From Vibrio pacinii DSM 19139 (GTDB lineage Bacteria; Pseudomonadota; Gammaproteobacteria; Enterobacterales; Vibrionaceae): a DNA stretch of 64,000 nucleotides. Below are positions 54,374 to 64,000 of this stretch, one piece after another (within the stretch, counting starts at the first letter, position 1; each line of letters opens with the position of its first letter). The position numbers were made by a program, and so were the translations under genes. The stretch spans positions 24,301 through 88,300 of the forward strand of contig NZ_JONH01000019.1 in the NCBI RefSeq assembly GCF_000711795.1, in the 5' to 3' direction. The notes below the pieces were generated by a model. That model did no database searches. It was not told the DNA's origin and was given only the letters and a program-made list of their open reading frames with translations.

Positions 54374-55627
54374 TTACTCCGGAAGTACGTTTTCAAGTGC
54401 CCAAAGGCTTGAGAGCGCTTCTCGCTGACGCACCAAATGCACCTGATTGCCATCAACCATCACTTCTGCCGCGCGGCAGCGAGTGTTGTAGTTCGAGGAC
54501 ATAACAAAACCATAGGCACCCGCCGAACGAACAGCAAGCAAATCGCTCTCTTGCAGCACGAGTGAACGGTCTTTACCTAAGAAGTCACCCGTTTCACAAA
54601 TCGGCCCAACAAGATCATACGTCACCGCTTTACCGTCGCGTGGAACCACAGGCACGATGTCTTGCCACGCTTGATACAAGGCCGGACGCATTAGGTCATT
54701 CATCGCCGCATCAATGATGGCAAAGTTTTTATGTTCGGTATGCTTGAGGAATTCGACTCGGGTCAGTAGCAGACCAGCATTCGCTGCAATGGCACGTCCT
54801 GGCTCAAAAATCAGCTCGAGATCTTGGTGATTCTCTAAGCGACCGAGCAAGGCTTTGGCATAGTCTGAAGGTTGAGGTGGCAATTCATCACGGTAAACCA
54901 CGCCCAAGCCGCCACCGACATCAAGGTGTTCGATGATCACACCCTGCGCTTTCAGCGCGTCAATCAAGGCAAGTAAACGATCAGTTGCATCGATAAAAGG
55001 TTCAATATCGGTCAATTGTGAACCGATGTGGCAATCGATCCCTTTGATATCGAGATTGGCTAGACTTTGTGCGAATTGATATACCTCAGGCGCACGATCG
55101 AATGCGATACCAAACTTGTTATCACGTAGACCAGTGGAAATATAAGGATGGGTATTTGCATCAACATCGGGGTTAATGCGTAATGAGATCGGCGCTTTCA
55201 CCCCTAGCTCTCCAGCCACCTTATTCAAACGTTCCAATTCAGGCTCGGACTCAACATTAAAGCATTTAATGCCTAGCTCTAAGGCACGCTTCATCTCGAT
55301 TTCGGTTTTGCCGACACCGGAGAACACGACTTTACTCGGCTCGCCACCCGCGGCAATCACACGTTCAAGCTCGCCTCCAGAGACGATATCAAACCCTGAA
55401 CCTAAGCGGGCTAACGCATTTAGCACACCAAGGTTAGAGTTGGCTTTCACTGCATAACAGACTAAATGAGGGTGTTCGCCCACCGATTTATCAAAAGCGT
55501 GCCAATGGCGCTCTAAGGTCGCGCGTGAATAGACATAAAGTGGAGTGCCAAACTGCTCGGCGAGGTCGGTTAATGCGACATCTTCGGCCCAAAGTTGGCC
55601 ATCATCCTGATAATTGAAGTAATCCAA
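54374..55627 (-). CDS. lysA: diaminopimelate decarboxylase LysA
   Basis: 417 residues, PLP-dependent type III fold. PLP lysine K61 in CYAVKANSNLGVL; HIGSQL, GGGLGV and EPGRAI are the phosphate-binding and substrate loops. It makes L-lysine from meso-diaminopimelate. Operon lptM-lysA-dapF. Confidence 0.97.
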   Translation of the reverse strand: MDYFNYQDDGQLWAEDVALTDLAEQFGTPLYVYSRATLERHWHAFDKSVGEHPHLVCYAVKANSNLGVLNALARLGSGFDIVSGGELERVIAAGGEPSKVVFSGVGKTEIEMKRALELGIKCFNVESEPELERLNKVAGELGVKAPISLRINPDVDANTHPYISTGLRDNKFGIAFDRAPEVYQFAQSLANLDIKGIDCHIGSQLTDIEPFIDATDRLLALIDALKAQGVIIEHLDVGGGLGVVYRDELPPQPSDYAKALLGRLENHQDLELIFEPGRAIAANAGLLLTRVEFLKHTEHKNFAIIDAAMNDLMRPALYQAWQDIVPVVPRDGKAVTYDLVGPICETGDFLGKDRSLVLQESDLLAVRSAGAYGFVMSSNYNTRCRAAEVMVDGNQVHLVRQREALSSLWALENVLPE

Positions 55628-55655
55628 AGTACTTTCCCTTATATTCTGATTTTAT

Positions 55656-55775
55656 TTATTGCGCAGGCTGCTCATTTTGTTGAGCATCTTCAGGCATGTA
55701 AAGTGGTCCGGTTTGACCACAGCCAGCCAAGCCAAGGACTGAAAAGATAAATAACGCTAAGATAGATTTTTTCAT
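55656..55775 (-). CDS. lptM: LptM (YifL-like) lipoprotein
   Basis: 39 residues from ATG 55775: signal peptide KKSILALFIFSVLGLAGC with lipobox LAGC, then GQTGPLYMPED, the conserved start of mature LptM. E. coli LptM assists LptD assembly. Sits between cyaY and lysA as in E. coli. The long frame to 55895 is not used. Confidence 0.92.
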   Translation of the reverse strand: MKKSILALFIFSVLGLAGCGQTGPLYMPEDAQQNEQPAQ

Positions 55776-55850
55776 CGGTTGTATCGTGATTATTCTGTCA
55801 ATGCCCCCTATAATCGCACCACACTCAAGAAAAGCAATAGGATAGATTGG

Positions 55851-56162
55851 ATGAACGAGACTGAATTTCATCAACTTGTGGATGTTCAAATGCAAATCAT
55901 CGAAGAAATGATTGATGATTCAGGTGCGGACATCGACTATGAGACCTCTGGCAACGTAATGACGCTCGAATTTGAAGACCGTAGCCAGATCATTATCAAC
56001 CGCCAGGAACCGATGAAAGAGATTTGGTTGGCGTCGAAATCAGGCGGATTTCACTTTGCGTATGTCGATCAGCAGTGGCGCTGCTCTAAAACCGGTATCG
56101 AACTGATTGCGATGGTCAAACAAGAGTGTGAGAAGCACTGTGATGAAGAGATAGAGTGGTAA
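55851..56162 (+). CDS. cyaY: frataxin CyaY
   Basis: 103 residues from ATG 55851 (MNETEFHQLVDVQM). Acidic first helix (IIEEMIDDSGADIDYE) for iron binding, then VMTLEFEDRSQIIINRQEP and EIWLASKSGGFHF. Regulates Fe-S cluster assembly. Divergent from lptM. Confidence 0.96.
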   Translation: MNETEFHQLVDVQMQIIEEMIDDSGADIDYETSGNVMTLEFEDRSQIIINRQEPMKEIWLASKSGGFHFAYVDQQWRCSKTGIELIAMVKQECEKHCDEEIEW

Positions 56163-56182
56163 TTGTCTCGTTTTCAGACATT

Positions 56183-56210
56183 AAAAAAGAGCATCCCAGA
56201 TGCTCTTTTT
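56183..56210. terminator. terminator between convergent cyaY and cyaA
   Basis: AAAAAGAGCATC / GATGCTCTTTTT stem with CCA loop. Confidence 0.85.
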
Positions 56211-56231
56211 GGTCAAAACGATTAACCGTGA

Positions 56232-58760
56232 CTAACCATTGACGATTTTGCTCGGCTTACTATAGCTGGCACCATCATTGCGGTATGGGACAATGTAAGG
56301 TTGATCATCGTCAGGGTGAACAATCTGATAGTACTGCGGCAAGTTAAAGTTGATCAGTTTAGACGATAATGAGTTGTCATCTTTGCCTGAGGTATAGAAA
56401 CTGTTGACGCTCGCAATCATCTCGTCTTTGCCACCTTTAAACTGGTGATACACCTCAACCCGATTCGTTTCGTCCAATACGTAAATATTGAAGCCCTTGT
56501 CACTGTCTTCAAAGAAAAACTGCACCAAGCCTTCACTGGCAAAACTATCGACCACTTCTGGCATTTGGTAATCTTGCTCTTTATCGAGCACAATAAGTGG
56601 CGCGCCTTGCAGTTTATTGGTCGAAATACTGCGGTAGAAGTCGACCGAGTTTTCTAACATCTGCACCGAGACACCACGACGCTCGAAGAACAATCCATAG
56701 GTTTTTTGGCCTAGACGCAAGGCCTTAAAGCGGCGACGTTTCTCTTGCTCTACTGGCTTCAAACGCAAATCAATGCACTCAGCTAACCATTGATACACTT
56801 TATTACGCATCACACCACGTAGGTTTTTGCTGTAACAGAAGACGTCGACCGACTCTGGTGGAATCGCATCTTGGTGCATTTTACCTAAAATGGTTTTCAA
56901 CGCATCCAACATCGCGGTATCACCCTTAAAATGTAGGGTGCGCACTTCATGCCATGAGTTGCGATACACTAAATCGACACTGCCGACTAAGCATTTTTGC
57001 TCGGCGCCAAAGCTGAAGATATCGGTTGTTTTAGGATCGAGTTTGAGCGATTTACCACTCAACTCTGTCGTTGGATCGTTTTCAAAGTTAATAAACATCG
57101 CCAACTGACTAATTTCACATGGGCTAGATAAAGCTTGCATGGTTGGGCGACGCTTGCGCAGTGAGAAGGTGTTACGTAAATCACTCACCATTTGATAAAA
57201 CTTGTCGATATCAAGATGCGCATCACGCACCACCGAGTGCAAACGAGTAGATTCGGTGATCAAGCCGTTAAAGAACGACCATGCAACCAACTTACTCAAA
57301 TACTCATTGTGCTCTAGTGATGCCTGACCAATAATGCGATGAGGCGTTAACGGCTGTTTATAAAGATACCAGCCAGCTTTATTAGTACGACCTGGACGCA
57401 CCTCAATAAAGGTTAAATCCGGTTCGTGTAAATCGGGGGAAATCTGCGGATTGAGCAGCGTAACCTTACCTGGTAGCACCTCAAATGCCGCATATAACTT
57501 ACGTGCGAGAATACTGATATCTTGCGGACTGATCGCTGACGTAATGTCGTTACGACGGGCGAATTGAATCAGGTTTCGGTAGCTCTGCATTAAAGCATCG
57601 AGCAGAGCATGGTGCATGACTTTAACCTGCTCTACTTTCCAATTACGACGATCGTCGAGCTCGGCAATAACATCCTCAGACCATTGCCAATCCTGAATCA
57701 TTTCACCTAACGCTTCACGGCGCCAAGCGACCGACCCCACACTCGGTTCACGCGAGAGCTTTTCATGAGTTTTAAGATAGAAACAGCGACGTACTAAATC
57801 GAGGCGATTGAAATCACCAATTCGAACTAAGTAGCGAGTCACCTTCTCCAGCATCAAATAATAGGCATCCATCCCATAGAGGTCAGGCTCATGGGCAAAG
57901 AAACGACGCTTGGTATCTAAACTCAACAATTGCGTATGTGGGTACTCCCACGAATAAGCCTCAAGAAGAATCGCTTTCAGCACCGATTTATATGGCGAGT
58001 CAATACTCTTATACAACTGCCATAAATTGGAGCCAAAATACTCTTCTGCCGGAATGCGATTCAACTTACCAAAGTCGATCCACTCGGCACAATCGATATA
58101 GCCTTTACTACATAGATCGGCGACGTATTCATCGTAGCACTCTTCCATTTCCGGCGGCACGATTTGCCATAACAGGCGCTGACCGGCCAAACGAACCGCA
58201 CTGCGATAAAACTCATCAAGCAATAATAAATGTTGAGAAGAGCCACAGTTATCGCCAGTCATCTCTTCAGAATGGTTGGAACGGAAACGTTCTTCATCCA
58301 TCAAAAAGAAGTTCGCTTCTACACCTTGAGTCTGAGCCCAGTCAGTAATCAACAGACATTTATTGGTCAAACTCTCACGCGCGTCACAGTCCATTTGTGA
58401 CGAGACACAAACCCAGATATCTAAATCACTTGAGGTACTTTGCCCGATAGACGAAGTACTACCCATAGTATAAAGACCTAAGATCTCAGCAGTCACATTG
58501 CTAGCCAGTGACTGACCTATAGTGAGTTCGGTATCTTCAACAAACTGTTGCTGTATTTCATTTAGCTCAAAATCACGAATTCCATAAGGAACTTTCGCGT
58601 CGTAGTAGCCAGGAAAAAGCGGGTGATTAAAGTGGAGCAGAGTCGGAATGAGATGGAAAACTCTCTGACTGGACAAATCCATCAGTGCCAGCGCACGCTC
58701 AATGCGTTGCTGGTTTAGATTATCAAGTCTATTTAATAGCGTCTTGGTGTAAGCCTGCAA
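56232..58760 (-). CDS. cyaA: class I adenylate cyclase CyaA
   Basis: 842 residues (E. coli 848). Nucleotidyltransferase block GSTSSIGQSTSSDLDIWVC near residues 100-118, DNCGSSQHLLLLDEFYRSA, and the C-terminal regulatory half. Makes cAMP for CRP. The start codon is TTG (58758-58760) after GGAAACTCCC, the same weak start used in E. coli cyaA, which limits translation. Confidence 0.97.
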   Translation of the reverse strand: MQAYTKTLLNRLDNLNQQRIERALALMDLSSQRVFHLIPTLLHFNHPLFPGYYDAKVPYGIRDFELNEIQQQFVEDTELTIGQSLASNVTAEILGLYTMGSTSSIGQSTSSDLDIWVCVSSQMDCDARESLTNKCLLITDWAQTQGVEANFFLMDEERFRSNHSEEMTGDNCGSSQHLLLLDEFYRSAVRLAGQRLLWQIVPPEMEECYDEYVADLCSKGYIDCAEWIDFGKLNRIPAEEYFGSNLWQLYKSIDSPYKSVLKAILLEAYSWEYPHTQLLSLDTKRRFFAHEPDLYGMDAYYLMLEKVTRYLVRIGDFNRLDLVRRCFYLKTHEKLSREPSVGSVAWRREALGEMIQDWQWSEDVIAELDDRRNWKVEQVKVMHHALLDALMQSYRNLIQFARRNDITSAISPQDISILARKLYAAFEVLPGKVTLLNPQISPDLHEPDLTFIEVRPGRTNKAGWYLYKQPLTPHRIIGQASLEHNEYLSKLVAWSFFNGLITESTRLHSVVRDAHLDIDKFYQMVSDLRNTFSLRKRRPTMQALSSPCEISQLAMFINFENDPTTELSGKSLKLDPKTTDIFSFGAEQKCLVGSVDLVYRNSWHEVRTLHFKGDTAMLDALKTILGKMHQDAIPPESVDVFCYSKNLRGVMRNKVYQWLAECIDLRLKPVEQEKRRRFKALRLGQKTYGLFFERRGVSVQMLENSVDFYRSISTNKLQGAPLIVLDKEQDYQMPEVVDSFASEGLVQFFFEDSDKGFNIYVLDETNRVEVYHQFKGGKDEMIASVNSFYTSGKDDNSLSSKLINFNLPQYYQIVHPDDDQPYIVPYRNDGASYSKPSKIVNG

Positions 58761-59095
58761 GGGAGTTTCCTTGGTTATATCCTAGAGGGTGCCTTGACTA
58801 TTAATTGTTCTAAAGCACCAACAAAACGTGATCAATCTATCATTTTTCTTTCGATTGGTAAAGAAATGTACGATCGATTCGACACATTTTTGTCCATCTA
58901 ATATTGCCGCTGTTAGTGTGGTACGTAACTGCTATTAATAATAATAGCCTATTTTACAAACGAGACCCAAATCACACTCTTTTGATGATTTTATGCTAGG
59001 GCGTACTGATTCTTCACCCGATTGAATCAGCGCTAATGCAATTTTACCCGACAGTGGTAGGATTATGTTCATTCACTTGTTATCACTAGAATACT
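58761..59095. promoter_or_regulatory. cyaA / hemC divergent regulatory region
   Basis: 335 bases without genes. A weak CRP-like site, CGTGATCAATCTATCA (58827-58842), matches the left half of the consensus well and the right half poorly. A TATGCT-type -10 for hemC lies near 58992. Confidence 0.4.
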
Positions 59096-60034
59096 ATGAC
59101 TGCAAACACTCCCATTAGAATCGCGACACGTAAAAGCCCACTTGCTCTTTGGCAAGCTCATTTCGTCAAGGATGCCTTGCAAGCCGCGCACCCTGGTTTA
59201 GCCGTTGAACTGGTTACCATGGTCACCAAAGGCGATATTATTTTGGATACGCCACTGGCCAAAGTCGGAGGCAAAGGTCTGTTTGTTAAGGAATTGGAAG
59301 TGGCAATGCTGGAAGGTCGTGCTGACCTCGCTGTGCACTCAATGAAAGATGTTCCTGTCGACTTTCCTCAAGGGTTGGGTCTAGTGACAATTTGTGAGCG
59401 TGAAGACCCACGCGATGCCTTTGTCTCAAACACATACCGCAATATTGATGATCTGCCACAAGGCGCCATCGTCGGCACCTGTAGTTTACGTCGTCAGTGT
59501 CAGTTAAAAGAAGCACGTCCTGATCTGATAATTAAAGATCTGCGTGGTAACGTCGGCACTCGCCTAGGTAAACTCGATGCTGGCGAGTACGATGCGATAG
59601 TACTTGCCGCCGCAGGTTTAAAACGCCTTAAATTAGAACAGCGTATTCGCAGCTTTATTGAACCAGAGCAATCATTACCTGCTGTTGGCCAAGGCGCTGT
59701 AGGGATTGAATGTCGTCTTGATGATGAACGCCTAATCAAACTACTCGAACCACTTAGCCATAAGGAAACCACTGACCGCGTCTTGTGTGAGCGTGCCATG
59801 AATCTCACCCTAGAAGGTGGATGTCAGGTGCCAATCGGTAGTTATTCACTGATTGAAGGCGACAATATTTGGTTACGCGCATTAGTCGGTGAGCCCGACG
59901 GTTCAAAAATCGTCCGAGGTGAGATTCGTGGCGCGCGAGCAGACGCTGAAACACTGGGTGTGACACTTGCCAATCAGTTGCTCGCTGAGGGAGCCAAAGA
60001 GATCTTAACCAAGCTTTACGCAGAGCACGAGTAA
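59096..60034 (+). CDS. hemC: porphobilinogen deaminase HemC
   Basis: 312 residues. Dipyrromethane cofactor cysteine C243 in [12 protein letters not shown]; substrate-binding [27 protein letters not shown]. Polymerises four porphobilinogens to hydroxymethylbilane. First gene of hemCDXY. Confidence 0.97.
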   Translation: MTANTPIRIATRKSPLALWQAHFVKDALQAAHPGLAVELVTMVTKGDIILDTPLAKVGGKGLFVKELEVAMLEGRADLAVHSMKDVPVDFPQGLGLVTICEREDPRDAFVSNTYRNIDDLPQGAIVGTCSLRRQCQLKEARPDLIIKDLRGNVGTRLGKLDAGEYDAIVLAAAGLKRLKLEQRIRSFIEPEQSLPAVGQGAVGIECRLDDERLIKLLEPLSHKETTDRVLCERAMNLTLEGGCQVPIGSYSLIEGDNIWLRALVGEPDGSKIVRGEIRGARADAETLGVTLANQLLAEGAKEILTKLYAEHE

Positions 60035-60039
60035 ACGCT

Positions 60040-60801
60040 ATGGCAGTACTGGTCACTCGGCCGGGACAACAAGGCCTCTCGTTGTGCCAACAACTCTCAG
60101 AGCTTGGAATAGACAACCTTCATCAACCTCTGATAAACATTTCGCCCGGCAAACAACTTGCCGGGCTTGAGCACGATATTGATCACTTCGACATTATCAT
60201 CGCCATCAGTCAAAACGCAGTCACGGCAGCACAAGATTACCTCTCTCAATTGGCTCACCCATGGCCAACCAGCAAGACCTACCTTGGCGTTGGTCAAAAA
60301 ACTGCACACGTTTTAAGCAAAGCCACTCAACAAAAAGTACACTATCCAGACATTAGTGATAGTGAACATCTGCTAAACCTAAAAGTGCTTGCTGATGTCG
60401 CTGGAAAGCGCGTGCTGATACTGCGCGGCAATGGTGGCCGAGAACTTATCTTTGACACGCTCACCGCCCGGCACGCCAAGGTGGAATATCGTGAAGTGTA
60501 TAAACGAGAAAACCTCGCTTTCCGCTCAGATTTACTGTTACCAATCTGGCAAGATAAACCCATCACTCAATTAGTCGTCACCAGTTCAGGCCAGTTGGAG
60601 TACTTGCTCTCTAATCTTACTCCATCACAACAGAACTGGTTGTTTACGCTTCACTTATGGGTACCCAGTGAGCGTATCGCGCAACAAGCACGAGAAGTCG
60701 GTTTTAACGTTGTTACCAACACTTTCAGTGCCTCGAACCCAGTATTATTGGCTGCTCTCCGGTCAACGAAACAGGACATAAGTAATGACAAGCAAGAATA
60801 A
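60040..60801 (+). CDS. hemD: uroporphyrinogen-III synthase HemD
   Basis: 253 residues, two-domain fold: MAVLVTRPGQQGLSLCQQL start, IIIAISQNAVTAA, YLGVGQKTAHVLSK, ILRGNGGRELI and VTSSGQLEYL. Cyclises hydroxymethylbilane. Starts 5 bases after hemC and overlaps hemX by 17 bases. Confidence 0.95.
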   Translation: MAVLVTRPGQQGLSLCQQLSELGIDNLHQPLINISPGKQLAGLEHDIDHFDIIIAISQNAVTAAQDYLSQLAHPWPTSKTYLGVGQKTAHVLSKATQQKVHYPDISDSEHLLNLKVLADVAGKRVLILRGNGGRELIFDTLTARHAKVEYREVYKRENLAFRSDLLLPIWQDKPITQLVVTSSGQLEYLLSNLTPSQQNWLFTLHLWVPSERIAQQAREVGFNVVTNTFSASNPVLLAALRSTKQDISNDKQE

Positions 60802-61987
60802 AAACGAAAACATTGCCCCTGACCAAGACAACAAGGCAGAGGATGCAAAACAAGTAGAAGCTAAAGCGTCTGAAACAAACACGGCAACTACTCAAAATAC
60901 CGCAGCTAAAAGCGCTGAACCACAACCTTCCCCTAGTACGATTCCATTGGACGAGAAGCAAGGCAAACGCGGCGTGAAACTCGGCACGCTCGCGATTGTA
61001 CTGTCGCTATTATTTGGCGGAGGCTTAACTTTCCAAATGCAGCAAAAAGATGCGCAATATCAAGCGAAAATCGATGCCTTGCAAGCGCAACTTCAACAAG
61101 CGCAATCCACTCTGCAATCACAACTTTCATCGGTGGAGCAACAAGCGGTAACCAAAGCCCTTGAGGCCACCCATCGTGCAGAAACTGTTTTAGCCCAACA
61201 ACAAAAAAGTATCGAAAGTTTGCAAGTCGCAGTAGCCGACGTGAAAGGTCGTCGTCCTAACGATTGGTTGCTTGCTGAGGCGGACTACTTGGTCAAACTT
61301 GCTGGGCGTAAACTTTTCCTAGAGCACGATGCTGTTAGCGCAACCAAATTAATGGAAAGTGCCGATCAACGTATTGCTGCACTTAACGACCCGAGCCTAG
61401 TCCCGTTACGTAAGTCTATGGCTAACGACATTACTAAACTCAAAACCATCCCATTGATTGATCGCGAAGGGCTAGTACTAAGAATCACCGCACTGCAACA
61501 ACAAGTCGATACTCTGCCGTTAGCCAATGCCATTTTGCCGCAAGCCGAGCAGCAACAAACACAAGCGGTATCACAAGACATTGATGATTGGCAAGATAAC
61601 CTGCTCACCTCGCTTAAGGATTTCTCAGACAATTTCATTACTTTCCGCACTCGCGATGGCAATGTGATTCCACTGCTTTCTCCACAACAGCACTTCTATC
61701 TTAAAGAAAACATCAAAGCGAAGTTAGAAACGGCGATTAAAGCCATCTATGTTGAACAGCAAGAACTTTACACCACCGCACTGACCACCGCAGATAAGTG
61801 GTCGGCCACCTTCTTTAACCAAGATTCAAAAGAGGTGGCTGAGTTTAATCAAGCACTAGAGTTACTGAGCAAACAGCGAGTGCAAGTTGATTACCCGGTA
61901 AAACTGGAAACGCAGCAGCAACTTTCCGACGTAATTCGTGAGCGCCTTCGCCGCGAGGTAACGACTCTAGTTACGGAGGATAAATAA
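60785..61987 (+). CDS. hemX: HemX membrane protein
   Basis: 400 residues: polar cytoplasmic start, one membrane segment (about 65-83), coiled coil (QAKIDALQAQLQQAQSTLQ), then DWLLAEADYLVKLAGRKLFLEHD, the HemX-family core. Often annotated as a uroporphyrinogen methylase, but no SAM motif is present. Probably a scaffold in the hem operon. Confidence 0.92.
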   Translation: MTSKNKNENIAPDQDNKAEDAKQVEAKASETNTATTQNTAAKSAEPQPSPSTIPLDEKQGKRGVKLGTLAIVLSLLFGGGLTFQMQQKDAQYQAKIDALQAQLQQAQSTLQSQLSSVEQQAVTKALEATHRAETVLAQQQKSIESLQVAVADVKGRRPNDWLLAEADYLVKLAGRKLFLEHDAVSATKLMESADQRIAALNDPSLVPLRKSMANDITKLKTIPLIDREGLVLRITALQQQVDTLPLANAILPQAEQQQTQAVSQDIDDWQDNLLTSLKDFSDNFITFRTRDGNVIPLLSPQQHFYLKENIKAKLETAIKAIYVEQQELYTTALTTADKWSATFFNQDSKEVAEFNQALELLSKQRVQVDYPVKLETQQQLSDVIRERLRREVTTLVTEDK

Positions 61988-63174
61988 TGTTTCGACTGAT
62001 TTTTCTATTCGTCGTGTTGGGTTTAGGGTTGTTTGTTGGCACTCAATATTCTGGACAACAAGGTTACGTGCTAGTCTCGATCGCAGATAAAACCCTCGAA
62101 ATGAGCGTCACTACTCTGGTGATTTTTATTATCGCGACATTGGCGGCTCTCTTTGGCTTAGAGTACCTAATCAAAAAGATATTTTACGCAAGCTCTGCAA
62201 CTTGGAACTACTTCAGCGTACGTAAGATGCGCCGCTCTCGCCGTTATACCAATGAGGGCATCATCAAGTTACTTGAAGGGGATTTTAAACAGGCAGAGAA
62301 AAAAGTGACTCGTTGGGCAAACCATCATGATATGCCACTACTCTGTTACCTCGTTGCTTCAGAGGCCGCGCAAGGTTTAGGCGACAAAAAGCAAAGAGAT
62401 CGCTACCTCGAACTTGCCGCCCAACAAGACAACTCACAACTCGCAGTCGAACTGACTCGCGCTAAGCAACAGATTCGCGATGCTGATTACAATGCTGCGT
62501 TCGACACACTGTCAACTCTAAACAGTCAATACTCAAACAATTCAATTGTACTTAACTTGCTTAAACAGGTTTATATCGAACTCAAGCTATGGCAACCGCT
62601 TTTAGACTTAATTCCAAAGTTAGTTAAGAACAACATTATTACGACGGAAGAACAACAACCTCTGATGCTGCGTGCTCAATGTGGGCTACTGCATGAAGTT
62701 GCCGAACAGAGCGGCAGTGAAGGTCTAATTGCCCACTGGAACTCGCTACCGCGTAAAATGAAGTCTGATCTCGAACTCATCAATTGCTTTGCTGAACAAC
62801 TCATAGCTCGGCAAGCAGATAATGAAGCATTCACTCTGATCAAAGAGACCTTGAGCAAACACCCCAACAGCGATCTGTATCGCTTAATTCCTGAATTAAA
62901 GCTAGCCGATACTCATCCAGTAATAACCTTCTTGCAGAGCGTATTACGTAAAGATGCTAACAATGCCGCTGCACATAGTGCACTCGCTCAGCTTTATCTG
63001 CGTAATGACAAATGGCAAGATGCACAACACCATTTAGAGAAAGCACTCTCAGTTCGCTCGAGCGTGCCAGATTACAGCTACCTTGCCATTGCTTTAGAGA
63101 AGCAAAACCTCACCAATGCAGCACATGAGGTATCAAAAAAGGCACTTACTCTAATCAATGAGCCTGCCGCATAA
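61987..63174 (+). CDS. hemY: HemY TPR membrane protein
   Basis: 395 residues with two N-terminal membrane segments (about 2-22, 38-62) and a C-terminal TPR domain (AHSALAQLYLRNDKWQDAQHH; SYLAIALEKQNLTNAA). Start shares one base with the hemX stop. Not the protoporphyrinogen oxidase also named HemY. Exact function unknown. Confidence 0.93.
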   Translation: MFRLIFLFVVLGLGLFVGTQYSGQQGYVLVSIADKTLEMSVTTLVIFIIATLAALFGLEYLIKKIFYASSATWNYFSVRKMRRSRRYTNEGIIKLLEGDFKQAEKKVTRWANHHDMPLLCYLVASEAAQGLGDKKQRDRYLELAAQQDNSQLAVELTRAKQQIRDADYNAAFDTLSTLNSQYSNNSIVLNLLKQVYIELKLWQPLLDLIPKLVKNNIITTEEQQPLMLRAQCGLLHEVAEQSGSEGLIAHWNSLPRKMKSDLELINCFAEQLIARQADNEAFTLIKETLSKHPNSDLYRLIPELKLADTHPVITFLQSVLRKDANNAAAHSALAQLYLRNDKWQDAQHHLEKALSVRSSVPDYSYLAIALEKQNLTNAAHEVSKKALTLINEPAA

Positions 63175-63200
63175 CGCTTTCTCTACATAAATACAACGAA

Positions 63201-63227
63201 GCCACCTTTACTGGGTGGCTTTTTTTA
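63201..63227 (+). terminator. hemCDXY operon terminator
   Basis: GCCACC / GGGTGGC stem followed by seven T residues. Confidence 0.85.
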
Positions 63228-63405
63228 TTACTGAGAGAATTACCAGCAACAAAAGTAAGCTATTTAATCCAAGCTTACAGACGGACCATTTATGCCTTAT
63301 TCTGCAGAGCAAGGGGGAGGTATATCTGAGAGAGACAATTTTGAACTGTAGAAAAGGGAGTGGTAGGCGCAATCACGACCTTTACAATAGAAGATGAGTC
63401 ACGAC

Positions 63406-63516
63406 CTAGCGGATAAACTCGACGTCAACGACGTTATCGATACTGCCAACCCAATGATCTTTAGAAACCAATGACCATTTCAATTCGCATTGTTGTGAAA
63501 AGTGCTCTTGAAGCAT
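63406..63516 (-). CDS. possible small ORF or gene remnant
   Basis: 36 codons (MLQEHFSQQCELKWSLVSKD, then HWVGSIDNVVDVEFIR) with protein-like composition and no ribosome binding site. The frame continues upstream without a start to a stop near 63552. Unknown; may be a decayed gene. Confidence 0.25.
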   Translation of the reverse strand: MLQEHFSQQCELKWSLVSKDHWVGSIDNVVDVEFIR

Positions 63517-63655
63517 AGCTGGGCATCCATATTTCGATACCCTTAATTAAAGTAAAGGGTAGAGCTTTGAGTTTGAGGTCAGCACTAGCTGGCCTTTTTA
63601 CTGAGACGCAGACATTTCAACGCCTAGCCATCACCAAGCCTATTTTATACCGACG

Positions 63656-63686
63656 TAAAAAAGCCCAAGTCTTTCGACTTGGGCTT
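63656..63686 (-). terminator. rRNA operon terminator
   Basis: AAGCCCAAGTC / GACTTGGGCTT stem with a short loop and T-run on the minus strand, just after tRNA-Asp. Confidence 0.88.
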
Positions 63687-63693
63687 AGTATAA

Positions 63694-63770
63694 TGGCGGA
63701 GTGGACGGGACTCGAACCCGCGACCCCCGGCGTGACAGGCCGGTATTCTAACCAACTGAACTACCACTCC
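63694..63770 (-). tRNA. tRNA-Asp (GUC anticodon)
   Basis: 77 bases on the minus strand, beginning GGAGTGGTAGTTCAGTTGG and ending in an encoded CCA. The anticodon loop CTGTCAC gives GUC; TTCGAGTC is the T-loop. Nearly identical to E. coli tRNA-Asp. Distal tRNA of the rRNA operon. Confidence 0.98.
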
Positions 63771-63842
63771 GCAGTGGCGTACTCGCATTCGCAAGTGTCC
63801 ATTTTTTGTCTTCACCTTTATAAAAGGCAAACACTAAATTAA

Positions 63843-63962
63843 AGCCTGGCGATGTCCTACTCTCACATGGGGAGACCCCACACTACCATCGGCGCTAATT
63901 CGTTTCACTTCTGAGTTCGGCATGGAAATCAGGTGGGTCCAAATCGCTATGGTCGCCAAGCA
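63843..63962 (-). rRNA. 5S ribosomal RNA
   Basis: About 120 bases on the minus strand, from TGCTTGGCGACCATAGCG to GACATCGCCAGGC, with the conserved central CCGAACTCAGAAGTGAAACG. The 23S gene lies beyond the right edge. Confidence 0.97.
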
Positions 63963-64000
63963 AATTCTTAAAATTCGGAAAGCTGTAAAAGTTCGTCACA

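Larger units (their letters stand above)
63175..63693. other. region between hemY and the rRNA operon tail
   Basis: Holds the hemY terminator (63201-63227), a minus coding-like fragment (63406-63516), a hairpin with T-run GGTCAGC / GCTGGCC (63577-63599), and the rRNA operon terminator. Otherwise no recognisable gene. Confidence 0.5.

Noticed and set aside
1..64000. CRISPR arrays
   Set aside because: No regularly spaced repeats of 20-40 bases were seen; the only strong tandem repeats are the ftsY hexamer and the GGGTACGG units.

Overview
The window looks like chromosome I of a Vibrio or a close relative in the Vibrionaceae. From about 21 kb to the right edge the genes are ordinary gammaproteobacterial housekeeping genes in a Vibrio-like order: yijD-fabR / sthA, lexA / plsB, ubiA-ubiC, glpG-glpE, rpoH, ftsX-ftsE-ftsY / rsmD, rhtB / pldB-yigL, yigB-xerC-DUF484-dapF-lysA-lptM / cyaY, cyaA / hemC-hemD-hemX-hemY. 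The window ends in the tail of an rRNA operon (5S rRNA and tRNA-Asp, minus strand). An arsenate-resistance operon (ArsR, GAPDH, phosphatase, ArsJ) lies inside this block at 41.3-44.5 kb.

The left 21 kb is accessory. Its right border is clear: a P4-type tyrosine integrase (19.5-20.75 kb) is followed by a short in-frame copy of the 3' end of trmA (20937-20983) and then by yijD. The rest of trmA is not in the window. I infer an island that integrated at the trmA 3' end and reaches back beyond base 1. Next to the integrase is a compact cassette on the minus strand: RNase HI, an AlpA-like regulator and three paralogous Inovirus-Gp2/YfjJ-type proteins, two of them with an HUH-like histidine motif. 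An AT-rich gene of unknown function is divergent to it. Each of the four regulator/Gp2-type genes has an inverted repeat over its ribosome binding site or start spacer, and a long two-tier hairpin closes the cassette.

Further left (about 3.4-14.9 kb) is a visibly more G+C-rich mixture of intact genes and gene remnants. Intact genes include Tpx with a small partner, an alpha/beta hydrolase, an HTH/DUF2975 pair, a GNAT enzyme, PhzF, a TPR protein, DinB, a LysE exporter and an SgrR-like regulator. The remnants include an IS1-family transposase start, a decayed second SgrR-like gene and several frameshifted fragments. At the far left (0.8-3.3 kb) two tandem, overlapping gene pairs have the architecture and sizes of VtrA/VtrC, the membrane-bound ToxR-type bile-sensing regulators of vibrios. 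A GlxA-type AraC-family regulator runs off the left edge.

Most notable candidates: the tandem VtrA/VtrC-like pairs with shared cysteine motifs; the triple Gp2 cassette with its leader hairpins and unknown cargo gene; a DnaA-box cluster between glpE and rpoH; a 10-copy hexanucleotide repeat inside ftsY; and a 26-residue membrane peptide gene with its own promoter and terminator. Family assignments come from reading the sequence; no database search was run.
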